A DNA stretch of 64,000 bases, from positions 2,108,001 to 2,172,000 of the forward strand of contig NZ_JACHNB010000001.1 in assembly GCF_014205225.1 (NCBI RefSeq). Reading direction: 5' to 3'. A program made the translations under genes and the position numbers. The notes below the pieces were generated by a model. That model saw only the letters and a program-made list of their open reading frames with translations, searched no databases and was not told where the DNA came from. This stretch comes from Actinoplanes octamycinicus (GTDB lineage Bacteria; Actinomycetota; Actinomycetes; Mycobacteriales; Micromonosporaceae). Of this stretch, positions 42,234 through 51,069 are shown in pieces (position 1 is the first letter of the stretch; every line of letters starts with the position of its first letter).

Positions 42234-45200
42234 GTGTCCGAGTGGGAACCGGCTACGGACGCCGAGGTCGCGATGCGCGATGCGTTGCGCACCGACGACC
42301 AGGAGTCCTATTTCCGCATTCTCGCCGGTGTCGACCTTCTGTTACCAGTGTCGGCCGACGCGTTGGCGGGTCTGGCGCCGCTGGGCTGGGGCACCTGGAG
42401 CACCGGTGGTCGCACCCATGTGCTGGCGTTCACCTCGCAGGAGGCGCTGCACTCCTGCCTGTCGGACTACACCGGCGCGTCCCGCCGGGTGCCGTATTCG
42501 GAGTTGGCCAACACCTGGCCAAACCTGGAGTGGTGGCTGGCGGTCAACCCCGGTCTGCCGATCGAGGGATACCTGCCGGCCTGGTTCGTCGCCCAGCTCG
42601 CACGCGGTGACCTGCGGCTCCCGACCCGGGGCCCGGGCCGCGAGGTGCACGGCACCTCCAAGATCCAGGAGATCGGCGCGGCCGCGCTCGCGGCCAAGCG
42701 GGCCGGCGACGGGCCCGGTGGGCCGACCTACGAGACTTCAGCGCCGGCCGAGACCGCATCCGGCTATCCGGCATATTCCGCTGCTTCCGGAGCACCCGGT
42801 GCTCCGGCTGGACCGAATGGCGCGCCCGGTGTTCCGGGCGCGCCCGCGTCTGCGCCGGGCGTCGCCGGTGGCGCTCCGCAGCCAGGTCTGACGCCGGCCG
42901 GCCTGCCGCAGCGGGGTGCGCCGCAGCCCGGTGGCACGCCCGCTCCGGGTGGTGCGCCGGTTCCCAGCGGCGCGCCGCAGTTCGGGCCGGGTGGGGCTTC
43001 GCCCACCACGCCGGAGGCGGTTCCGGCGACCGGTCCCGGGGCGCAGCCGAGCGGTCTGCCGACGCGTCCGACCAGCCTGCCGACTCGGCCGACCACGCCG
43101 TCCGGACTTCCGGTGCGGACTCCGTCCGGGTCCGACCCGTCGGCTCAGCCGCCCGCTCCCGCCGGGTCGCCCGCGTCCGGGCAGCCGGTCGGCTCGCCGG
43201 CCGCCCCGGTGCCGGCGGGCTACCAGGCGCCGACCGTGCCGCGCGACTTCCCGGGCTCGCCGGCCGCCCCGGCTGGTCCCCGTGACTTCCCGGGCTCCAT
43301 GGCGGCCTCGGCCGGTCCGCGTGACTTCCCCGGTTCGCCGGCCGGTCCGCGTGACTTCCCGGGCGGCCCTGCGGGTGCTCGTGACTTCCCCGGTTCGCCG
43401 GCCGCCTCGGGCGCGCCGAGCGGGCCGGGTGGGCTGCCCGTCCGCGGCGCGACCGGCAGTGGCATGGCCACGCCGGGCTGGAATTCGGACTCGGTGCCCT
43501 TCGGGCCGGAGAACGACCCGCGCGGCCCGCTGCAGGACCCGAAGGCGCCGCTGCCGGTCCGGACCCCGATGGCGAACACGCCGCCGATCCCCGAGCACGT
43601 CACGCCGTATGACCCGGCCGAGGCGCAGGTCGACCCGAGTTGGGCGGCGCTGGGCGGCGCCCGGGCTCCGGGGCTCGGCGCCGGCTCGCCCGCCGGCGCG
43701 GGTCCGCTGCCGAGCCGGCCGGGTGCCGGCCCGCTCCCCTCGCGGGGCGGGTCCGACCTGTCGCCGGGTGGGGGTCCCCTGCCGTCCCGCGGTGGCTCCG
43801 ACCTCGCGGGTGGGGGTCCGCTGCCTACCCGTGGTGGCTCTGATCTCGCGGGTGGGGGTCCGCTGCCCACCCGTGGTGGCTCTGACTTCGCGGGTGCGGG
43901 TCCGCTGCCGTCCCGTGGCGGGGCCGATCCCTCGTCGGGTGCCGGTCCGCTGCCCTCGCGCGGGGGTTCCGACCTGCCGCGGCGGCAGCCCGGGCAGACC
44001 GCGGGGCCCGCGCAGACCACGTCGTTCTCCGGGTTCACCAATCCCCGGACGAACCCGGCGCCGGCCGCCACGTCCCCGAGCTTCCCGCAGGGCCCCGCGT
44101 CGCCGCAGGCCGCGGCCGCGCAGACCACGCCGGCTCCCGGTGCGCCGAGCCTGTCCGGTGGGCAGGGCAACGCGCTGCCCCGCCGGCAGGTGACCCCGCC
44201 GTCGGAGCGCCCGTCGTCGATGGCGGCCGCCGCGCAGGCGCTCACCGGTGGGCACACCCCGGCGCCGGACCCTGCTCTCGCCCAGCGTGACCCGTCGGCG
44301 GCGGATCGCTTCGGCCCGTCCGGACCGGCTCCGGCCCTGTCGCGCGGTGACTCCGGCCCGGCCGGTGACCGTTCCGCGCCGACCGGCCGCCCGGGACTGC
44401 TGCCGCCGGTGATCCCGGGTGCCTCCGGGGCTGACCGGAGTGCTCCGGGCTACGGCTCCGGCACCTCGGCGTCCGGCTACGGCGCGTCGGGCAGTGGGCC
44501 GGGCGCCTCCGCGCCGGGCTTCGGCCCGTCCGGTCCGGGCGCGCCCGTCTCCGGCTCCTCCGGCCCGACCGGCTACGGCTCGACGCCGTCGGCCGCTCCG
44601 GGCTTCGGTGGCGGTCCGGCGCACCCGATCTCCGGCGCGGCAGCACCGGGCCACCCCGTCTCCGGTGCTGCGGCGCCTGGTCATCCGGTGTCTGGTGCTG
44701 CGGCGCCTGGTCATCCGGTGTCTGGTGCTGCGGCGCCTGGTCATCCGGTGTCTGGTGCTGCGGCGCCTGGTCATCCGGTGTCTGGTGCTGCGGCGCCTGG
44801 TCACCCGGTGTCTGGTGCTGCGGCGCCCGGTCACCCGGCGCCCGGTCACCCGGTGTCCGGCGCGGCTGCTCCGGGGAGTCCGATTTCCGGCGCGGGTGCG
44901 CCCGGCCCCACCTCCGGCGCGGCAGTTTCCGGCAGCTCGGCGTACCCGGCTCCGGCCTCGGGCGGCCCGGCGGTGGCGGCCACTCCCGGCAGCCCCGCTT
45001 CCGGTTACGGCTCGCCGGCTGGTGGGTCGTCCGGCGGAGCGGCCTACGGCTCCCCGGCCGGGGTGCCGTCCGGTTACGGCCCGTCGGCGTACGCGCCGGC
45101 CACCCCCAGCTACACCGTGCCCGCGGTGCCCGCTCCCGGGCCGTCCCTCGGCATGCCGCCGCAGGGCAGCCCCGCCTCGGCGTACGCGAGTCAGGCCTTC

Positions 45201-46295
45201 GCCACGCAGGTCATCCCGACCAGCAAGGTGGCCGCCGCGACCGCGCCGACGTCGGGGACCTCCGGGCTCGGCGTGACCGGCTCGGCGACCGGCGGCGGTT
45301 CCGGGCCTGGCCCGGACGACCAGGCGCACCAGAACTTCGTCCCGGCCAACGAAACGGAGCGCGAGCTGCGCGAGGCCGCGGACGCCGGGAACACCGACGT
45401 CTTCCTGTCCACCCTGTTGCTGGCGAACGTGCTGGTGCCGGTGGCCCACCACTCCCGCCCGGGGAGCGCGCCCGGCGAGTCCGGGTTCGCGTTCCAGCCG
45501 GAGGAGGTGGAGGGGGAGAAGTTCCTGATCGTCTTCACCAGCAAGGACCGGCTCTCCGAGCACTTCGGCGAGCCGACCCGCACGGTGGGCGTCCGGTTCT
45601 ACGAGCTGATCCGCAACTGGCCCGACCCGAACTGGTCGTTCGCCGTCAACCCGGGCACCCCGGTCGGCGCGAAGTACCCGGGCACCCAGATCATCGCCCT
45701 GGCGAACTGGGCCACCGAGGCCGGTCTCGGTGCCGACCCGATCGAGACGCCGTCGGCCGAGGAGCCGGGCGTCCCGGTGCCGGCTCCGGACCCGGTCAGC
45801 GACGAGGCGCAGCACGCCACCGTCATGCAGAAGACGATCGCCGCCGAGCAGGTCGACTACTACCTGGACCGGGGATACGACCGGGTGGCCGGGTTCGTGC
45901 ACCGGGCGTCCGAGGTCGAGCACCTGCGTACCCCGGCCGAGCTGTTCGGCGCGCTCGGGCTCTACTACGAGTCGTCGCCGTTCCAGCCGGACGCGAAGGA
46001 GGCCTTCGTGCTGCGCTGGCCGGCGTTCCGGCCCAGCCTGTACCGGATCCCCTACGGCGGGCAGAACGAGCAGGCGCTGCGCGCGATGGACGGCTGGGTG
46101 ATCGAGCGGCCGCCGTTCCGGGGCAACGGGTTCGCCCCGGGCGAGGGCCGCGACGTGATCGCGGAGTTCAAAGTGGACAGCGTCCGGCTGCCGCACGGCG
46201 CCCAGCTGTGGCGCATCGACGCGGACGGCAACGAGCGCATGGTGGCGATCTTCGACGCGGACGGGCCGCTCTGGCGCCGGGTGGGTGAGCAGTGA
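42234..46295 (+). CDS. Large protein with two SseB-like domains and a long Pro/Ala/Gly repeat linker
   Basis: A 1353-residue protein. Residues ~1-140 form an SseB-like N-domain (YSELANTWPNLEWWLAVNPG). Residues ~145-1027 are Pro/Ala/Gly/Ser-rich linker with three repeat families: PRDFPGSPA (334-389), GPLPSRGGSDLAGG (489-581) and GHPVSGAAAP (796-881). Residues ~1035-1180 are a second SseB-like copy (YELIRNWPDPNWSFAVNPG), and ~1195-1353 a third globular domain of unknown type (DYYLDRGYDRVAGFVH). No signal peptide or membrane helix. SseB-like proteins often accompany actinobacterial type VII loci; role unknown. GTG at 42234 has GAGAGG five bases upstream. Its stop overlaps the next start. Confidence 0.85.
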   Translation: MSEWEPATDAEVAMRDALRTDDQESYFRILAGVDLLLPVSADALAGLAPLGWGTWSTGGRTHVLAFTSQEALHSCLSDYTGASRRVPYSELANTWPNLEWWLAVNPGLPIEGYLPAWFVAQLARGDLRLPTRGPGREVHGTSKIQEIGAAALAAKRAGDGPGGPTYETSAPAETASGYPAYSAASGAPGAPAGPNGAPGVPGAPASAPGVAGGAPQPGLTPAGLPQRGAPQPGGTPAPGGAPVPSGAPQFGPGGASPTTPEAVPATGPGAQPSGLPTRPTSLPTRPTTPSGLPVRTPSGSDPSAQPPAPAGSPASGQPVGSPAAPVPAGYQAPTVPRDFPGSPAAPAGPRDFPGSMAASAGPRDFPGSPAGPRDFPGGPAGARDFPGSPAASGAPSGPGGLPVRGATGSGMATPGWNSDSVPFGPENDPRGPLQDPKAPLPVRTPMANTPPIPEHVTPYDPAEAQVDPSWAALGGARAPGLGAGSPAGAGPLPSRPGAGPLPSRGGSDLSPGGGPLPSRGGSDLAGGGPLPTRGGSDLAGGGPLPTRGGSDFAGAGPLPSRGGADPSSGAGPLPSRGGSDLPRRQPGQTAGPAQTTSFSGFTNPRTNPAPAATSPSFPQGPASPQAAAAQTTPAPGAPSLSGGQGNALPRRQVTPPSERPSSMAAAAQALTGGHTPAPDPALAQRDPSAADRFGPSGPAPALSRGDSGPAGDRSAPTGRPGLLPPVIPGASGADRSAPGYGSGTSASGYGASGSGPGASAPGFGPSGPGAPVSGSSGPTGYGSTPSAAPGFGGGPAHPISGAAAPGHPVSGAAAPGHPVSGAAAPGHPVSGAAAPGHPVSGAAAPGHPVSGAAAPGHPVSGAAAPGHPAPGHPVSGAAAPGSPISGAGAPGPTSGAAVSGSSAYPAPASGGPAVAATPGSPASGYGSPAGGSSGGAAYGSPAGVPSGYGPSAYAPATPSYTVPAVPAPGPSLGMPPQGSPASAYASQAFATQVIPTSKVAAATAPTSGTSGLGVTGSATGGGSGPGPDDQAHQNFVPANETERELREAADAGNTDVFLSTLLLANVLVPVAHHSRPGSAPGESGFAFQPEEVEGEKFLIVFTSKDRLSEHFGEPTRTVGVRFYELIRNWPDPNWSFAVNPGTPVGAKYPGTQIIALANWATEAGLGADPIETPSAEEPGVPVPAPDPVSDEAQHATVMQKTIAAEQVDYYLDRGYDRVAGFVHRASEVEHLRTPAELFGALGLYYESSPFQPDAKEAFVLRWPAFRPSLYRIPYGGQNEQALRAMDGWVIERPPFRGNGFAPGEGRDVIAEFKVDSVRLPHGAQLWRIDADGNERMVAIFDADGPLWRRVGEQ
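43234..43400. repeat. Repeat family 1 in the SseB-like gene
   Basis: Five imperfect in-frame copies of a 27-48-bp unit containing CGTGACTTCCC encode PRDFPGS(P/M)A. Spacing varies because short Ala/Pro spacers differ between copies. Confidence 0.75.
43700..43975. repeat. Repeat family 2 (42-bp) in the SseB-like gene
   Basis: Six in-frame copies of about 42 bp share the core GGGGGTCCGCTGCC and CGTGGTGGCTC, encoding GPLPxRGGSDLxxG. The middle three copies (43780-43905) are nearly identical. Confidence 0.85.
44641..44870. repeat. Repeat family 3 (30-bp) in the SseB-like gene
   Basis: Four consecutive identical 30-bp copies (44671-44790) beginning CGGCGCCTGGTCATCCGG are followed by one copy with a single change (44791-44820) and flanked by degenerate copies. 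They encode AAPGHPVSG-type decapeptides. Identity at third positions points to very recent expansion. Confidence 0.95.
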
Positions 46296-46657
46296 TGCGC
46301 GACGGTTACGTGGTGACCTGGCAGGGCGAGGAGTACGACGCGGTGCCGGACGCCGACCGGGTGCGGATCTACTCGCCCCGGCCGGCTGAGGGGTTCACCG
46401 AGGTCAAGCCCGGGCGCTACGTCCGGGTCCTGGAGCCGGACGAGTACGACGAGATCGCCTACGTCCGGACCATGTGCACCTGGCGCGGCGAGCCGTTCAT
46501 CGTGCTCGCCGAGGCGGACACCTGGCTGCGCCTGGAGTACACCGGCGGCCGCGCTCCGGTGGCCCGCCAGCTCGGGCTGGAGGAGTTCGACTACGGCGTC
46601 TACCAGGGCTGGGCGCCGGCCGCCGAGGTGCACGACCGGTACGAGCACCGGGTCTAG
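46295..46657 (+). CDS. Small protein coupled to the SseB-like gene
   Basis: A 120-residue acidic protein rich in Tyr, Trp and Asp (YVVTWQGEEYDAVPDADRVRIY, EFDYGVYQGWAP). I do not recognise a named family. The start overlaps the preceding stop (TGATG; a GTG three bases earlier is also possible), so it is translated from the same mRNA and probably works with the SseB-like protein. No membrane or export signal. Exactly at its TAG stop a 25-bp tandem repeat begins. Confidence 0.8.
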   Translation: MRDGYVVTWQGEEYDAVPDADRVRIYSPRPAEGFTEVKPGRYVRVLEPDEYDEIAYVRTMCTWRGEPFIVLAEADTWLRLEYTGGRAPVARQLGLEEFDYGVYQGWAPAAEVHDRYEHRV

Positions 46658-46855
46658 CCGGCGCCGCACGTCGAAAGAAGTGCCGGCGCCGCACGTCGAA
46701 AGAAGTGCCGGCGCCGCACGTCGAAAGAAGTGCCGGCGCCGCACGTCGAAAGAAGTGCCGGCGCCGCACTTCGAAAGAAGGCTGACGCCGCACTTCCAAA
46801 GAGAAGCCGGCGCCGCACTTCGGAAGAAGGCCGGCACCGTACTTCGGAAGAAAGC
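46657..46855. repeat. 25-bp tandem repeat between convergent genes
   Basis: Four near-identical 25-bp units (core GCCGGCGCCGCACGTCG followed by AAAGAAGT), then about four diverged 25-27-bp units, fill the gap between the stop codons of the small protein and the alpha/beta hydrolase. The unit is not a multiple of three, so it is non-coding; each copy holds the palindrome GGCGCC. Confidence 0.92.
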
Positions 46856-47769
46856 TAGGACGGCGTCTTCAGCCACCGGAGGATCTCGCCGGTGACGAAG
46901 TCCGGCGCCTCCTGGTGGATGAAGTGCCCGGCCCCGGGCAGCAGACGCCACTCGTAGGGTGCGGTCACATACCGCCCGGAGCCCTGCGCGGTGCGCGGCA
47001 GGATCGCTGTGTCCAGCGCGCCGTGCAGCTGCAGCGTGGGCATGCTGAGCGGCTGCTGCATCAGCTTGACGAAGCGGTAGCCCTGCAGCCGCAGCGCGCT
47101 CCGGGCCACCCAGCGGTACGCCTCGAGCGCGCAGAACGACGCCTGCGGGATCTGGATCGCCTGCCGGCAGCGGTGCGAGTAGTCGGCGAACTCCGGGGTG
47201 GCCGCCCACTCCGGGCTGCTCCAGTGCGCCATCAGCTCGCCGATCAGGGCGGCGTCGTCCTTGGTGAGCACATGTTCGTACCGTGGCACCTGGAATTTGA
47301 GGATGGTGGCGGAGGCCGCGAACTGACCGCGAGGATCGGCGAACAGCGCGGCCCGCAGCCGCAGCGGGTGCGCCGCGCCGAGCACCACCAGGCGGTTGAC
47401 CAGCTTGGGGTGGAAGGCCGCGGCGGCCCAGCCGACCATGCCGCCGGCTCCGGCGCCGACGATCGTGGCGGACCGCTCGCCGAGCGCGCGGATCAAGCCG
47501 GTCACGTCGGCGGCCATCGTGTAGCCGTCGTAACCGCGCGGCGGCTTGTCACTCAGCCCGTAACCACGCAGGTCGATGGCGGCGGCCCGGAAGCCGGCGT
47601 CGGCGACCCGGGTCATGACGTCGTGCCAGGCCCACCAGAACTCCGGGAAGCCGTGCAGGAACAGGACGAGCGGGCCGGTGCCGACCTCCACCACGTGGAA
47701 CCGGCTGCCGTTGGCGCCGACGAAACGGTGGGTCCACGGGCCCTCCGCCATTACCACCGACTCGTCCAT
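46855..47769 (-). CDS. Alpha/beta hydrolase, epoxide-hydrolase-like, lacking the nucleophile
   Basis: A 304-residue alpha/beta-hydrolase fold protein. FLHGFPEFWWAWHDV (oxyanion region), DLRGYGLSDKPPRGYDGYT and the cap region are like epoxide hydrolases. The nucleophile elbow, normally GHDWGG, reads GAGAGG (residues ~106-111): the Asp is replaced by Gly, while the acid Asp (HGALDTAIL) and catalytic His (GAGHFIHQEAP) remain. A classical hydrolase reaction is therefore unlikely. It may be a non-catalytic or altered-activity member. ATG at 47769 without a strong ribosome binding site. Confidence 0.82.
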   Translation of the reverse strand: MDESVVMAEGPWTHRFVGANGSRFHVVEVGTGPLVLFLHGFPEFWWAWHDVMTRVADAGFRAAAIDLRGYGLSDKPPRGYDGYTMAADVTGLIRALGERSATIVGAGAGGMVGWAAAAFHPKLVNRLVVLGAAHPLRLRAALFADPRGQFAASATILKFQVPRYEHVLTKDDAALIGELMAHWSSPEWAATPEFADYSHRCRQAIQIPQASFCALEAYRWVARSALRLQGYRFVKLMQQPLSMPTLQLHGALDTAILPRTAQGSGRYVTAPYEWRLLPGAGHFIHQEAPDFVTGEILRWLKTPS

Positions 47770-47829
47770 GCGGCCAGCCTATGCTCCGCTGTCACGACCG
47801 GCGCGAGGCACTCGTGAACCCACGTGTGA

Positions 47830-48300
47830 TCACTTGACCGGTTTCGCCTCGAGCATCGTCATCAGCTGGCCCGGCCCGCAGTAGATCTTCAGCAGGCTGG
47901 GTTCCAGCTTCACGGAGACCCGGGCGCCGTCCTGCAGCTTGACGCCGTCGGTGTTGTAGAGCGCGTAGACGGTCCCCTCGTCGGTGGTGAGGCCGTAACA
48001 GGGACCGGTGCCACCCTTGGTCACCATCCCGGTCACCCAGCCGTTCTGCGGGAGCGTGTCGGTCGGCTGCTTGGGCGGCTTCACCGTCTTCGTGATGGTG
48101 GGCAGCGGTGCCGTCGTCGCGCCGGTGGGCAGCGGCGACGGGGCCGAGACCGACGGCGACGGGGCCGGGGCGGAGACCGACGGGGCCGGAGCGGAGACCG
48201 ACGGTGGCGGGGCCGAGGCCGACGAGCTGGGCGTGGCGCCGCATCCGGCGGCGAGTGCTCCGGCCGCGACGGCGATGCCGATCCTTCTGTGACTGCGCAT
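47830..48300 (-). CDS. Small secreted lipoprotein with Ser/Ala/Pro spacer
   Basis: A 156-residue lipoprotein. The signal peptide (RIGIAVAAGALAAGC) ends in a lipobox LAAGC near residue 20; a Ser/Ala/Pro tract (SASAPPPSVSAPAPSVSAPA) spaces a C-terminal domain (GWVTGMVTKGGTGPCYGLTTDEGTVYAL) with two cysteines that could form a disulfide. Function unknown. ATG at 48300 with GGAAGGA upstream. Confidence 0.8.
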   Translation of the reverse strand: MRSHRRIGIAVAAGALAAGCGATPSSSASAPPPSVSAPAPSVSAPAPSPSVSAPSPLPTGATTAPLPTITKTVKPPKQPTDTLPQNGWVTGMVTKGGTGPCYGLTTDEGTVYALYNTDGVKLQDGARVSVKLEPSLLKIYCGPGQLMTMLEAKPVK

Positions 48301-48364
48301 CCGATCATCCTTCCCGCGCAAGGCGTCACCGTTGGGACGAATCGCGGCGCGTAATGGTTCCCCG

Positions 48365-48406
48365 GAAAAGGGGCAGCGCCCGGGGCGTAGGGTCCCCGGG
48401 CGCTGC
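48365..48406 (-). terminator. Terminator after the M6 protease gene
   Basis: GCAGCGCCCGGGG (48373-48385) and CCCCGGGCGCTGC (48394-48406) form a perfect 13-bp stem with an 8-nt loop. On the minus strand it is followed by CCCCTTTTCC. It lies 27 bp after the protease stop. Confidence 0.85.
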
Positions 48407-48432
48407 TGGGTGGTGCGTTCAGAACCTGTGGA

Positions 48433-50841
48433 TCAGTACACCGCGACGGTCATCGAGGTGCCGAGCTGGCCCACCACCGCGATCTTGACGCCGACGGCCG
48501 GGAGCTTGACGCCGTGGTTCGGCAGCTCCTCGTAGAAGTACTTGTCCTTGTCGTTGAAGACCGGGTTGCCCCAGAGCGGCTTGATGACCGACTTCTCGCC
48601 GTTCAGGTGCAGGGTCATGCCGTCGGTCGGGAGCAGGCCGAACGGAGCGTCGTAGACCTGGACCCGGGAGCGCCACGGCACGCCGGCCGGGTTGTTGAAC
48701 GGCTTCGGGTGCGCGTCGATGACCAGGTTGAGGCCCGACCCCGGGTGCACGTTCGTGTTGTTGTCGACCTGCGAGGTGTCCCAGTACGAGACCAGCAGAC
48801 CGGTCTGGTAGTTGTAGTGCTCCACCCAGTCCGGCTTGGTGTTCGCCCACCCGAAGTTGTACGGGCCGGTCGCCAGGTACTTGTCGTACGAGGTGTAGCT
48901 CCGGTAACCCGCGATGTAGTAGTTCGGGAAGTCGTTCGTGACGGTGGAGCCGACGATCTTGAAGCCGTCCGCGGTCCAGGTCGAGGTGCCCTCGGCGCCC
49001 TCGGTGGAGAGGACCGCGCCGTCGGCGGTGACGGTCAGCTCGTCACCGAAGAAACCACCCTCGGAGACGCCACCGTCGGTCACGTAGTGCAGGCGGAACT
49101 GGATGTTCTTGCCGGCGTAGCCGGTCAGCGGCACCTCGATCGGCTTCCACGCGTTCGCGGAGGTGCCGGTGATCGCCGGAGCGCCACTGCCGTCCTTGGC
49201 GAACGGCTCGCCGCCGACCGTACCGTCGAGCTTGGTCCAGTTGGCGCCGCCGTCGGTGGAGGCCTCGGCGTACAGGTAGTCGTAGTCCTCCTCGATCGCG
49301 TACCGGCCCTGCAGCGAGACGCTCGCGCTGCTCTTGCCGGTCAGGTCGATCGCCTTGGACAGCGACACGTTCAGGTCGTCAGCGTTGCCGGAGAAGAACT
49401 GCTTGCTCCCGGCGAACGGCTGGCCGAGGTCCGTGGTGACCTTCTTGTCCGGAAGGTTGACCACCAGGGCCTGCTTCTTGGCGGTGTTGTACTCCTGCGG
49501 CCCGAGGTTCACGAGCTTCTTCTGGCCGGCCTTGACCGACTCGTAGTTGAGCCAGCCGAGCTGCAGCTTGTTCCACGCACCCAGGTCGCCCGGACGGGTG
49601 CCGATGCCCTCGTCGCCCTTGGCGCTGAGCCGGCTCTGCGCCATCAGCGTCCAGTACTCGTTGCTGTTGTCGCCGCCGCCGCTGGTGTCGTAGTCGTCCG
49701 GGAGGCCCAGGTCGTGGGTGTACTCGTGGACGAAGACGCTCAGGCCACCGTTCTCCGGCTGGATCGTGTAGTCGCCGACCCAGAGGCCGGTGTCCCCGAT
49801 CTGGGTGCCGCCGAGCAGGTTGCCGGTCGGGCCGCTGGTGCCGGCGTCGCTGGAGTAGGCGTACCAGCGGTGGCTCCAGACGGCGTCCTCACCCTGGGAC
49901 GGGTCACCGTCGGCCTGGTCGCCGCCGGCGTGGACGATCTGGAAGTGGTCGAGGTAGCCGTCCGGCTCGTTGAAGTTGCCGTCGCCGTCGAAGTCGTACC
50001 GGTCGTACTGGTCGAACGTGGCCAGGTCCGCCTTGACCTCGGCCGGCGTCTTGCCGGCGGCGATCTGGTCGGCGTACCACTGGGTGACCGCGTCCCGGAC
50101 CAGCTGCCACACGTTCGTGCAGTTGCTGCTGGCGCAGACCGCCGGGTCGTCGCCGTTGGCGTCCTTCGGGTCGTCGTTGGACCGGCCGTAGCGGGCCTCG
50201 TTGTACTTGACCTTGACCCAGTCGGTGACCTCACCGTCGACGCTGTAGCGCCCGGACGACTGGGTCTCGAAGTAGGTCTTGACCGACTCGACGTTCTTGC
50301 CGGTGCCGAAGTACAGCTTCTGGAAGTACTCCTGCGAGTAGTTCGGCTGCCAGACCGTGGAGTTGTCCACCTTCCGGTCCGGCTGCGGGATCGCGTTGTG
50401 CAGCGGGCCCTCGAAAGTCGTCGGGCCGGCGTACGCCGCGGTCGTGTCCTGGTCGGGGAACGACGGGTGCCGCTCGTTCCCGAACTCGGTCAGGATCACG
50501 AAGATCTTGTCGGTCTTCTCCCGGGCCAGCTCGACGTACTGGTTCTTACCGGGGTGACCGAAACCGCCGTTACCGTACGTCTTGCCCAGATTTACGATCT
50601 TGCTGCCGTTACGAGTCTCCACCTTGGACTCGCCGGAGACCACCTGGGAGACGGCCTCCTCGCGCAGCGCGCGACGCTTCTCCTCGAGCGGGTTTGGCAG
50701 GTCATCGACCGGGGCGTTGTCCCCGGTCTGTGCCACCGGAGCCGGATCCGCCGGGGGAGCCGCGAACGCCACCGTCGGAGCCATCGCTCCCACGGTGGTC
50801 ACCATCGCAGCGCCGAGCAGTCCCGCGACTACCTTGCGCAC
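48433..50841 (-). CDS. Secreted immune-inhibitor-A-type metalloprotease (M6 family)
   Basis: An 802-residue secreted protease. The signal peptide ends near PTVAFA|AP; a propeptide follows. The zinc motif is HEYTHDLGLPDDYD (HExxH with the later Asp) near residue 370, and DFDGDGNFNEPDGYLDHF is a likely calcium loop. The C-terminal half is beta-sandwich (SLQGRYAIEEDYDYLYAEAS), as in immune inhibitor A proteins. It would degrade extracellular protein; the target is unknown. GTG at 50841 with GGAGG eight bases upstream. Confidence 0.92.
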   Translation of the reverse strand: MRKVVAGLLGAAMVTTVGAMAPTVAFAAPPADPAPVAQTGDNAPVDDLPNPLEEKRRALREEAVSQVVSGESKVETRNGSKIVNLGKTYGNGGFGHPGKNQYVELAREKTDKIFVILTEFGNERHPSFPDQDTTAAYAGPTTFEGPLHNAIPQPDRKVDNSTVWQPNYSQEYFQKLYFGTGKNVESVKTYFETQSSGRYSVDGEVTDWVKVKYNEARYGRSNDDPKDANGDDPAVCASSNCTNVWQLVRDAVTQWYADQIAAGKTPAEVKADLATFDQYDRYDFDGDGNFNEPDGYLDHFQIVHAGGDQADGDPSQGEDAVWSHRWYAYSSDAGTSGPTGNLLGGTQIGDTGLWVGDYTIQPENGGLSVFVHEYTHDLGLPDDYDTSGGGDNSNEYWTLMAQSRLSAKGDEGIGTRPGDLGAWNKLQLGWLNYESVKAGQKKLVNLGPQEYNTAKKQALVVNLPDKKVTTDLGQPFAGSKQFFSGNADDLNVSLSKAIDLTGKSSASVSLQGRYAIEEDYDYLYAEASTDGGANWTKLDGTVGGEPFAKDGSGAPAITGTSANAWKPIEVPLTGYAGKNIQFRLHYVTDGGVSEGGFFGDELTVTADGAVLSTEGAEGTSTWTADGFKIVGSTVTNDFPNYYIAGYRSYTSYDKYLATGPYNFGWANTKPDWVEHYNYQTGLLVSYWDTSQVDNNTNVHPGSGLNLVIDAHPKPFNNPAGVPWRSRVQVYDAPFGLLPTDGMTLHLNGEKSVIKPLWGNPVFNDKDKYFYEELPNHGVKLPAVGVKIAVVGQLGTSMTVAVY

Positions 50842-51022
50842 TACGTTTACCTCCGTTTTTGCGGCCGGGCACGGTGTGCCGGACCCGGCGTCAAACGGCC
50901 CCGGGGTTCGGGACTAGAGGTGAACGTATGCAAACCAGCCGATGTTCGGGGAACGTGCAGGCGATTGATGGTCAACGGTGACCTGGTATGCCGCGGTCAT
51001 AACATCGCGATATGCATATAGG

Positions 51023-51058
51023 ACAAAAGGGCTGGCAGGGGGATCCCTGCCAGCCCTT
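51023..51058 (-). terminator. Terminator after acs
   Basis: AAGGGCTGGCAGGG (51027-51040) and CCCTGCCAGCCCTT (51045-51058) form a perfect 14-bp stem with a GGAT loop. On the minus strand it is followed by TTTTGTCC. It stands 12 bp after the acs stop. Confidence 0.9.
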
Positions 51059-51069
51059 ATAGAAGATCG

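Noticed and set aside
44641..44870. 30-bp repeats that resemble a CRISPR array
   Set aside because: The copies are directly adjacent without spacers and lie in frame inside a coding gene; no cas genes nearby.
42738..46196. 1152-residue open frame on the minus strand
   Set aside because: Antisense shadow of the repeat-rich SseB-like gene; Arg-rich repeats only.
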